Shown here: positions 20,062-25,456 of the stretch, piece by piece
Layout of the letters: each line of letters starts with the position of its first letter
How positions within the stretch are numbered: position 1 is the first letter of the stretch
NCBI GenBank assembly: GCA_049293335.1
Contig: JBATSO010000037.1
Location: 1 to 25,456, forward strand
Source of the DNA: JAGXIT01 sp049293335
GTDB lineage: Bacteria > Patescibacteriota > Saccharimonadia > Saccharimonadales > UBA4665
DNA length: 25,456 bases
Reading direction: 5' to 3'
Made by a program: the position numbers and the translations under genes
Notes under the pieces: generated by a model
Seen by the model: only the letters and a program-made list of their open reading frames with translations
What the model was told of the DNA's origin: nothing
The model's database searches: none

Positions 20062-22949
20062 AATTTAAGGCAAATACACGGCGCAAGGCTATAGAATACG
20101 AAAAAGATCTCGCGGCACACTGGAAGCGCGACAAAACATTTGAAAAATCGGTCCAGCAACGCCCCGAGAACAACAGATGGGTGTTTTACGATGGCCCACC
20201 ATTCTTAACTGGTACGCCGCACCACGGTCACTTGTTGGTTTCGACCGTAAAGGATGTGATGGGTCGGTTCCACACCATGAAAGGCCAACGAGTGGAGCGA
20301 ACCTGGGGCTGGGATTGCCACGGGTTGCCCGCAGAAGTGTATGTTGAAAAAACGCTAGGCATCAATAATAAAAAAGAAATCGGTACCAAAATAAGCATTG
20401 CAGACTATGTGCGAGAATGCCGTGCAGCTATGGTCAAAACAGGCACAGAATGGGAAGACACGATTGAGCGGATAGGCCGTTGGGTTGAGTTTAAGGGTGC
20501 CTATAAGACCATGGACAAAGAGTACATGGAAAGTGTTTGGTGGGCTTTCAAAGAACTGTACGAAAAAGGCAAGATTTATGAGGGCGAAAAAATTCTAGTG
20601 TACTGCACAAAAGACGCTACGCCAATTTCAAAGTCTGAAGTCGCAATGGAAAATAGTTATCAGCAAGACACTGACCCAAGTGTCTATGTGTACCTCAAAC
20701 TTGTTGATTCAGACGAGTCGCTTCTTGTATGGACTACAACACCCTGGACGCTACCAGCGAACGTTGCAGCGGCAGTGAATGTCGATGTGACCTATGCACT
20801 TGTTGAGCATGACGGTAGGCGCTTCTATATAGCTGCCGACGCAGTCGAACGGGTCATGACTGACGAGAAGCATAAACCATTGGATTACAACGTTGTAAAA
20901 AAAATACAGGGGTCAGAGCTGGTTGGAAAACACTACGAGCCACTGTTTACACACCGTGGCGTGAACGCTCACCAGGTATTGGCGGCCGACTTTGTAACAG
21001 CCGAAGACGGTACAGGACTAGTGCATGAGGCACCAGCATACGGTGAAGAAGACTATGAACTTTGTAAGAAAAACAACATAGATATTGTGTCAATTGTTGA
21101 TGCAGACGGTTTATATACGGAAGGGCCGTGGCTCGGCCAGAATATTTGGGATGTAAATAAAGAGATTGCCAAAACGCTTGTGGTAGAAGGAAAGGCGCTT
21201 AAGGTTGAGTACATTCGCCACGAGTATCCTCATTGCCACCGCTGTGGCACAAAGCTTATGTACCGCGCCCACCCGAGCTGGTTTATGGACATTCAGGGGC
21301 AAAAGCAGGCAATGCTTGACGCTAACCTGGCAACATCTTGGACGCCAGATGTGCTTAGAACAGGGCGGTTTAATAACATAATCGAGCAGGCCCCTGACTG
21401 GAACTTAAGCCGCGATAGGTATTGGGCCACACCGCTACCAGTCTGGCGGGGTGTGCGCAATGATGGCGCAGAGATAGTGAAGGTCATAGGCAGCTATGCT
21501 GAGTTCGCGGAACTTACAGGTAAGCAGCTTGACGACTACCATTTACCAGAGGTTATGAATGTAACGTTTGAGCTGGATGGTACCGAAATGAAACATATCG
21601 GCAAAGTGATAGATTGCTGGTTCGAAAGTGGCAGCATGCCATTTGCCCAGTTCCACTACCCCTTTGAAAACAAAGAAAAGTTTGAGGCGAGTTTCCCGGC
21701 CGATTTTATAATTGAGGCAATCGATCAAACTCGTGGTTGGTTCTACAGCTTGCTGGCGGTCAACGTGGGACTGTTTGGCAAGGCGCCGTGGAAAAACCTG
21801 ATCTGCACAGGCTTTATAAACGCGGCCGACGGTAAAAAAATGAGCAAAAAACTTAAGAATTACACTGACCCAATTGACCTGATGGATGCATATTCGGCCG
21901 ATAGTTTTCGGTTCTTAATGCTCGGGTCGCCGCTAACCAACGGTGAAAACTTTGCGCTGGCCGACAAAGACGTGGGAGACGTGGCCCGCAAACTAAACAT
22001 GATCTGGAACATGTATGACTTCTTTACCATGTATGCCGAGGTCGATGACTGGCGCTATGACGGCACGTTTGCAGATCCGCTACCAAAGCTGGCCAACCCG
22101 CTAGACAGATGGGTTGTTAGCCGGGTTCATCAACTGGGGCGGGAAATTGAGCAGTGCACCGAGGCGTATGATTTGCAAGGGGCCTTACGCCCAATCTTGC
22201 CGTTTCTTGATGACGCCAGCAACTGGTATGTTCGCCGTAGCCGAAGGCGCTTTTGGAAAAGCGGTGATGACGCAGATAAAGCTCAGGCCTACCAAACATT
22301 GCATTATGTTTTAATGCGACTCAGCATAATACTAGCGCCGTTCACGCCATTTTTGGCAGATGAGCTATACCGCCAGCTCACTGGCAGCGCAGAGAGCGTG
22401 CACTTGCTGGATTGGCCGGCGGCAGGGGCTGTGGATGAAGGTGCGTTGCAAAATATGGAACAAACCAGGAAGGTTATTGAACAAGGTTTGGCGGCCCGTA
22501 TGGTGAAGAATGAGCAGGAGCAGCAGGTTAAAGTACGCCAGCCCCTGGCGAGCCTTACCTATGGGTCTGAGCAGCAATTGCCTGAGTTCTACGAATCGAT
22601 TATTGCCGATGAAGTGAATGTGAAAGAAGTAAATTGGCTGAATGAAGCTGATTTGGCAACAACTGTTGACAAAAATATAACGCCCGAATTACACCGTGAA
22701 GGTATGATGAGGGAGGTAGTTCGGGCCGTGCAAAGCGCCCGTAAGCAAGCTGGCCTAAACGTTGATGACCGAATTGTGCTGGTGCTCCAAACGAGCGACG
22801 CGGAACTGCTTGCGGCAGTCAAAGAATTTGAACAAATCATTATGGCCGAAGTTTTAGCTCAAAAACTTGTTAGTAAGCTGAAGGACGGGTTCGTGGCAGA
22901 TGTAGAAATCGATAGTAGTGAACTGCGTATCTCACTGAAAGTAGCCTAG
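20058..22949 (+). CDS. ileS: Isoleucyl-tRNA synthetase, type 2
   Basis: The class I synthetase charges tRNA-Ile. The HIGH-type motif is HHGH (55-58) within DGPPFLTGTP; KMSKK (about 594-598) is the KMSKS loop. The block WGWDCHGLPAE and an editing (CP1) domain at about 190-400 are seen, with the CHRC pair in between. At 963 residues, with this N-terminal signature, it resembles the eukaryote-like type 2 IleRS, also found in many Actinobacteria and often less sensitive to mupirocin (family knowledge, not tested). AAAGGAG lies just upstream of the ATG, which overlaps the SGNH stop. Expression is probably controlled by the T-box leader. Confidence 0.96.
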   Translation: MKFKANTRRKAIEYEKDLAAHWKRDKTFEKSVQQRPENNRWVFYDGPPFLTGTPHHGHLLVSTVKDVMGRFHTMKGQRVERTWGWDCHGLPAEVYVEKTLGINNKKEIGTKISIADYVRECRAAMVKTGTEWEDTIERIGRWVEFKGAYKTMDKEYMESVWWAFKELYEKGKIYEGEKILVYCTKDATPISKSEVAMENSYQQDTDPSVYVYLKLVDSDESLLVWTTTPWTLPANVAAAVNVDVTYALVEHDGRRFYIAADAVERVMTDEKHKPLDYNVVKKIQGSELVGKHYEPLFTHRGVNAHQVLAADFVTAEDGTGLVHEAPAYGEEDYELCKKNNIDIVSIVDADGLYTEGPWLGQNIWDVNKEIAKTLVVEGKALKVEYIRHEYPHCHRCGTKLMYRAHPSWFMDIQGQKQAMLDANLATSWTPDVLRTGRFNNIIEQAPDWNLSRDRYWATPLPVWRGVRNDGAEIVKVIGSYAEFAELTGKQLDDYHLPEVMNVTFELDGTEMKHIGKVIDCWFESGSMPFAQFHYPFENKEKFEASFPADFIIEAIDQTRGWFYSLLAVNVGLFGKAPWKNLICTGFINAADGKKMSKKLKNYTDPIDLMDAYSADSFRFLMLGSPLTNGENFALADKDVGDVARKLNMIWNMYDFFTMYAEVDDWRYDGTFADPLPKLANPLDRWVVSRVHQLGREIEQCTEAYDLQGALRPILPFLDDASNWYVRRSRRRFWKSGDDADKAQAYQTLHYVLMRLSIILAPFTPFLADELYRQLTGSAESVHLLDWPAAGAVDEGALQNMEQTRKVIEQGLAARMVKNEQEQQVKVRQPLASLTYGSEQQLPEFYESIIADEVNVKEVNWLNEADLATTVDKNITPELHREGMMREVVRAVQSARKQAGLNVDDRIVLVLQTSDAELLAAVKEFEQIIMAEVLAQKLVSKLKDGFVADVEIDSSELRISLKVA

Positions 22950-23624
22950 GTGAAGACTCAAAGGCGACCAGTTATTGGAGTAACTCCCGCGTTTGACAAT
23001 GGCGTAAAGCTACCTGCCGCCACGCAAACACTGTATGTGCGGCGCGAGTATACGCAGGCGTTGGCGACGGCAGGTGCCGTGGTGATCATACTAAACCCAG
23101 ATATGCCGCTTGAGGAGATCGCGCAGTTTTGTGACGGGGTGGTGGTTTCGGGCGGTGAGGACATACCACCACAGGTGTACGCTGGAAAGTCTTTGGGCAC
23201 AACCCAGGAGCCGCTGGAGCGTGTTGAATGGGAAAAGCGTCTGCTGGAAGTGTGCGAACAGCAAAATATGCCTGTGCTCGGCGTTTGCTATGGCATGCAG
23301 CTGATTGCGCTACAGTATGGAGGGAGTTTGTATCAAGACATTGCTACAGAGGTGAGGGGTAGCATAGAGCATGTTAGAACAACCCATGTGGTTGAGGTAA
23401 AACAGGATTTCTTAGGTTTAAAAACAAACGAGAGGCTGCGAGTTGCCTCGCGGCATCACCAGGCTGTTCACGTACTGCCAAAGGGTTTTAGCGCCAGTGT
23501 GGTGGCGCCAGACGGTGTTATAGAGGCAATGCAAGGTAAAAACTGCTACGGTGTTCAGTGGCACCCTGAATCAGATGAGAGCGGCCAGACAATATATCAA
23601 AACTTCGTGAACCTTTGTCTCTAA
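22950..23624 (+). CDS. Class I glutamine amidotransferase, peptidase C26 type
   Basis: The 224-residue protein has the catalytic triad of this fold: nucleophile C113 in GVCYGMQ, H205 and E207 in QWHPE. The N-terminal RRPVIGVTP and VVSGGEDIPP match the gamma-glutamyl-gamma-aminobutyrate hydrolase (PuuD-like) group. Those enzymes cut gamma-glutamyl bonds, but the substrate here is not known. The start is GTG, directly adjoining the ileS stop without a gap or clear Shine-Dalgarno, so it is likely read through from ileS. It ends the operon; 68 nt follow before the next gene. Confidence 0.88.
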   Translation: MKTQRRPVIGVTPAFDNGVKLPAATQTLYVRREYTQALATAGAVVIILNPDMPLEEIAQFCDGVVVSGGEDIPPQVYAGKSLGTTQEPLERVEWEKRLLEVCEQQNMPVLGVCYGMQLIALQYGGSLYQDIATEVRGSIEHVRTTHVVEVKQDFLGLKTNERLRVASRHHQAVHVLPKGFSASVVAPDGVIEAMQGKNCYGVQWHPESDESGQTIYQNFVNLCL

Positions 23625-23658
23625 CCGTTCATCCGGTCATTTTCTTAAACTTCAATAG

Positions 23659-23686
23659 TTGCTCGATCGGACAAAAAGTGTAGTAT
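23659..23686 (+). promoter_or_regulatory. Promoter of the PaaX-like gene
   Basis: TTGCTC (23659-23664), 16-nt spacer, TAGTAT (23681-23686), 6 nt to the ATG at 23693. The spacer holds the repeat listed next. Confidence 0.5.
23664..23681. promoter_or_regulatory. Operator-like repeat, copy 1 (in promoter spacer)
   Basis: CGATCGGACAAAAAGTGT lies between the -35 and -10. It recurs with one change at 24192-24209, just after the gene. Binding here would block the promoter. Confidence 0.55.
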
Positions 23687-23692
23687 AAAAAT

Positions 23693-24178
23693 ATGAATAA
23701 ACCTCGCACTGCCACTCAATTTATTTTACGAGGGTTGTTTTTGCCAATGAGCCACGAGAACGTACTCTTGGCCTTTAAGCCGGGTAGGTTCTTTTATGAG
23801 CTATCAAAAATAAGTGGGCATCGTGAAAGTACGCTTCGATCTGCCTATAATAGAGCTCATCGAAGGGGACTTATTGAACAGAACGCAAAGAGTTATCCTC
23901 GGTTGACTAAAAAAGGAAGGATTGAAGCGGCGCCCTTTGTTTCACACAAACTTTCTCATAGGGGGAAGCTGCTAGTGATCTTTGACATACCGGAAAACAA
24001 GGCATCGCTCAGACGTGAGCTACGCACGCTCCTAAAACGGTTAGGATTTGTGCAGGTGCAGCTGAGTGTTTGGGTGACGGATATGGATTACCGGACTGTA
24101 ATTATTGACGCTGTAACGGAGCTTGAGCTTGAAGGGTATGTTGAATTTTATGAAGCAGCTCGACTGTTTCCAGTTTAA
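23693..24178 (+). CDS. PaaX-like regulator: winged helix plus Cas2-like domain
   Basis: The 161-residue protein has two parts. Residues about 20-80 look like a winged helix (FFYELSKISGHRESTLRSAYNRAHRRGLIEQ, then a PRLTKKG wing). Residues about 90-158 resemble the Cas2-like ferredoxin fold of PaaX (KLLVIFDIPENK, LRTLLKRLGFVQVQLSVWV, YVEFYEAARL). PaaX proteins are repressors; stand-alone short versions are common in Patescibacteria and are often mislabelled Cas2. No cas genes or repeats are near. An 18-bp repeat on both sides of the gene suggests self-regulation. The ATG is 6 nt from the -10, with no Shine-Dalgarno. Confidence 0.78.
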   Translation: MNKPRTATQFILRGLFLPMSHENVLLAFKPGRFFYELSKISGHRESTLRSAYNRAHRRGLIEQNAKSYPRLTKKGRIEAAPFVSHKLSHRGKLLVIFDIPENKASLRRELRTLLKRLGFVQVQLSVWVTDMDYRTVIIDAVTELELEGYVEFYEAARLFPV

Positions 24179-24183
24179 GACAA

Positions 24184-24205
24184 TTTTTGTCCGATCAGAC
24201 AAAAA
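24184..24205. promoter_or_regulatory. 22-nt palindrome containing operator-like repeat, copy 2
   Basis: TTTTTGTC-c-GATC-a-GACAAAAA has one mismatched pair. Its right part is the second copy of the repeat at 23664-23681. It starts 6 nt after the PaaX-like stop. Viewed as RNA it could also act as a weak terminator hairpin. Confidence 0.6.
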
Positions 24206-24383
24206 GTGTGAGAGGATTGGGTAATGGTTGGGATGGAGGGTGGGTGCTGAGAGGCTGGAGGTGAGATGGGGAAAATGGAGGTCAGAAGTCGGGAGTTAGG
24301 GAGCGGTGGATGCTGTGGGGGCCGAGGTGTGGCGTGTGCCCAGTGGTGAGGTGAGTTGGGGTGGGAGGGTTTACAGACAGGGG
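24206..24383 (+). other. G-rich, C-poor tract ending in a G-quadruplex candidate
   Basis: Between the PaaX-like gene and rplU the + strand is almost free of C (about a dozen in 160 nt) and full of GG and GGG runs. At the end, GGGG (24358-24361), GGG (24363-24365), GGG (24367-24369) and GGGG (24380-24383) form a quadruplex-capable motif with loops of 1, 1 and 10 nt. No convincing coding frame is present. Confidence 0.6.
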
Positions 24384-24398
24384 TGACTCTGGTAAAAT
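24370..24398 (+). promoter_or_regulatory. Promoter of rplU
   Basis: TTTACA (24370-24375), 17-nt spacer ending in TGG, TAAAAT (24393-24398). The -35 falls inside the long loop of the G-quadruplex candidate. A leader of about 27 nt follows, with TAGGGA before the ATG. Confidence 0.7.
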
Positions 24399-24431
24399 AC
24401 ATCGGTATTAGAACGTAAGTAGGGAAGTACT

Positions 24432-24740
24432 ATGAAAAAAGCAGTAATTGCTACCGGCGGCAAACAATATGTCGTAGCCGAAGGTGAAGAGATTTCCATC
24501 GAGCGCTTGAAGGGTGATGACAAAAAGATCACCTTTGACGCCATGCTCGTTGTAGACGGCGATAAAGTGAGTGTAGGCGCACCACTGGTAAAGGGCGTAA
24601 CGGTCAAGGCAACAGTGGTTGATGCTGAAGCTCGGGCAGACAAGGTTACCGCCATTCGTTACAAGGCGAAAAAGCGCGTACACAAAGTACATGGCCACAA
24701 GCAAAACCAAACTGTCGTGAAGATCGACAGTATCGTTTAG
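24432..24740 (+). CDS. rplU: Large ribosomal subunit protein L21
   Basis: The 102-residue protein matches L21 from end to end: IATGGKQYVVAEGEEISIERL at the N-terminus, VGAPLVKGVTVKATVV, and the basic C-terminal block with KKRVHKVHGHKQNQT that contacts 23S rRNA. L21 binds 23S rRNA in the 50S subunit. GGGA lies about 8 nt before the ATG; AGTA/TACT around it could form a small hairpin. rpmA (L27) usually follows rplU, but here an intrinsic terminator and a surface-protein gene follow, so that pair is split. Confidence 0.96.
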   Translation: MKKAVIATGGKQYVVAEGEEISIERLKGDDKKITFDAMLVVDGDKVSVGAPLVKGVTVKATVVDAEARADKVTAIRYKAKKRVHKVHGHKQNQTVVKIDSIV

Positions 24741-24762
24741 CACGAAAATTTGTGCAGCATAG

Positions 24763-24789
24763 GCAGCTCCAGCACGGGGCTGCTTTTTT
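24763..24789 (+). terminator. Intrinsic terminator of rplU
   Basis: GCAGCTCC (24763-24770) pairs with GGGGCTGC (24776-24783) with one G-U pair, loop AGCAC, then six T (24784-24789). It lies 22 nt after the rplU stop. The following 24790-24994 is AT-rich with no gene that I can support. Confidence 0.92.
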
Positions 24790-24994
24790 GTTCTGTGGAT
24801 AACTTTTGAAAAATATGAAAATAGATGTAAATAACACTACGAAATTGGATGCTTTTTTATAGCCATTGAATACCCACTATGATGAGATATAACAGGGGTA
24901 GGTCTAGAATAGAAGTAAAAAATACAACTATATTAAAGTGTTTTGAGCGCTAAAAAGGGCTTTATTTTTTGAACAAGTTTTTTATGTTTTTCTC

Positions 24995-25023
24995 TTGAAA
25001 CAATAACTGGAGTAGAGCATACT
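24995..25023 (+). promoter_or_regulatory. Promoter of the surface protein gene
   Basis: TTGAAA (24995-25000), 17-nt spacer, CATACT (25018-25023). Transcription would start near 25030, giving an A/C-rich leader of about 90 nt without a Shine-Dalgarno. Confidence 0.5.
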
Positions 25024-25119
25024 GCTTGGCAGGATAGGCAAAAACCAAAAAATGTCATCCAAACAAACATTTGGCAGATCGCAAAAAAGCGTGAACCAAC
25101 ACAAACACCTTACAAACAA

Positions 25120-25456
25120 ATGATTTCATCAAAACGTACAGTTACGGCATGGTTCGCACGTACCCTCACGCTTGGAAGCGCGAGGGGCTTTTTGCTGACT
25201 GGCGTTTTGAGCTTTGTTTTTGTACTCCTACCCCTGTTTTCCCTTACGCGCGTAGGCACGTACGTGGGCCTGCGTGTGCCACACGCCAGCGCCCTTACCT
25301 CCGACACCCTGAACTTCCAAGCTCGTCTGCAAACCAGCAATGGTGCCATCGCTGGCGATGGCACCTACAACGTCCAGTTCAAGCTCTACAGTGCCTCCAC
25401 TGGTGGTACGGCCCTATGGACCGAAGACTACCTCAACAGCAACACCCAAGGTGTAC
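25120..25456 (+). CDS. Secreted surface protein, N-terminal part (runs off the right edge)
   Basis: An ATG at 25120 opens a frame through the window end (112 codons seen). It starts MISSKRTVTAWFARTL, followed by a hydrophobic segment (about 23-43, GFLLTGVLSFVFVLLPLFSL) and a possible signal peptidase site after PHASA (about residue 58). The mature part begins LTSDTLNFQARLQTSNG and continues with DGTYNVQFKLYSASTGGTALW. This pattern is familiar from the N-termini of very large adhesin-like proteins of Saccharibacteria and related phyla (from memory). The minus-strand frame over the same region is a shadow. There is no ribosome site near the ATG. It probably mediates contact with other cells, by inference. 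Confidence 0.8.
   Translation, partial: MISSKRTVTAWFARTLTLGSARGFLLTGVLSFVFVLLPLFSLTRVGTYVGLRVPHASALTSDTLNFQARLQTSNGAIAGDGTYNVQFKLYSASTGGTALWTEDYLNSNTQGV

Noticed and set aside
23693..24178. Reading the PaaX-like protein as CRISPR Cas2
   Set aside because: It has an N-terminal winged helix, and no cas genes or regularly spaced repeats occur in the window.
24175..24402. Pro/His/Ser-rich 75-residue frame on the minus strand
   Set aside because: It is a by-product of the G-rich tract, has no ribosome site or recognised domain, and covers the rplU promoter region.
19359..24957. Identical 14-mer TGAGCGCTAAAAAG at 19359-19372 and 24944-24957
   Set aside because: About one such chance match is expected in a window of this size, and the second copy has no T-box context.
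25110..25364. 84-residue minus-strand frame at the right edge
   Set aside because: It is antisense to the surface protein frame, which has a signal peptide and a familiar mature N-terminus.

Overview
The window reads as ordinary bacterial chromosome from a small-genome organism of the Patescibacteria/CPR type, most likely Candidatus Saccharibacteria (TM7). This is inferred from family content, not from a search. The clues are a 354-residue S1 protein next to a 590-residue IF-2, a DUF5663-like Gln-rich protein, an adenylate kinase with almost no LID, an adenosylcobalamin-dependent ribonucleotide reductase, a PaaX/Cas2-like small regulator, and a large secreted surface protein starting at the right edge. 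UGA is used as an ordinary stop, so the recoded SR1/Gracilibacteria type is unlikely.

Layout. 1-3650 (+): rpsA-infB-DUF5663, translation initiation. 3893-7427 (-): priA, then def-fmt overlapping, which supply the N-formyl cycle and replication restart. 7440-9050: a winged-helix regulator with its own promoter and palindrome, a DUF2750 gene and a Phd/PIN toxin-antitoxin pair on the minus strand. 9107-11142 (+): rpsU-yqeY-adk-map. 11153-12190 (-): a small membrane protein and an RHH/VapC toxin-antitoxin pair. 12320-18744 (+): ftsA, ftsZ, nrdR, nrdJ, i.e. division and dNTP supply. 18745-19195: two identical terminators and a cysteine-less thioredoxin-like protein. 19198-23624 (+): an isoleucine T-box leader followed by SGNH hydrolase, ileS (ATGA overlap) and a class I amidotransferase. 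23650-24210: a PaaX-like regulator flanked by an 18-bp operator-like repeat. 24210-24790: a G-rich tract and rplU. 24995-25456: promoter and N-terminus of a surface protein.

The most interesting element is the leader at 19198-19449. It carries all the hallmarks of a T-box riboswitch: a UGGUACC bulge between two 6-bp helices, a stem IIA/B-like pseudoknot, a stem III hairpin and an AUC-containing hairpin loop. The strand that builds the antisequestrator can also pair with the Shine-Dalgarno of the first gene. It appears to be a translational, ultrashort-stem-I type T-box for Ile, a class known from actinobacterial ileS. Because Saccharibacteria live on Actinobacteria, this is a notable combination.

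A second theme is promoter architecture. At least seven genes have a -10 hexamer (mostly TATACT, often with an upstream TG) only 6-7 nt before the start codon, and four more have 8-10 nt. This implies many leaderless or near-leaderless mRNAs. This pattern was used here to correct several starts. A third theme is palindromes sitting on promoters of putative autorepressors (7555-7569, 9017-9050, 12157-12173, 23664-23681).
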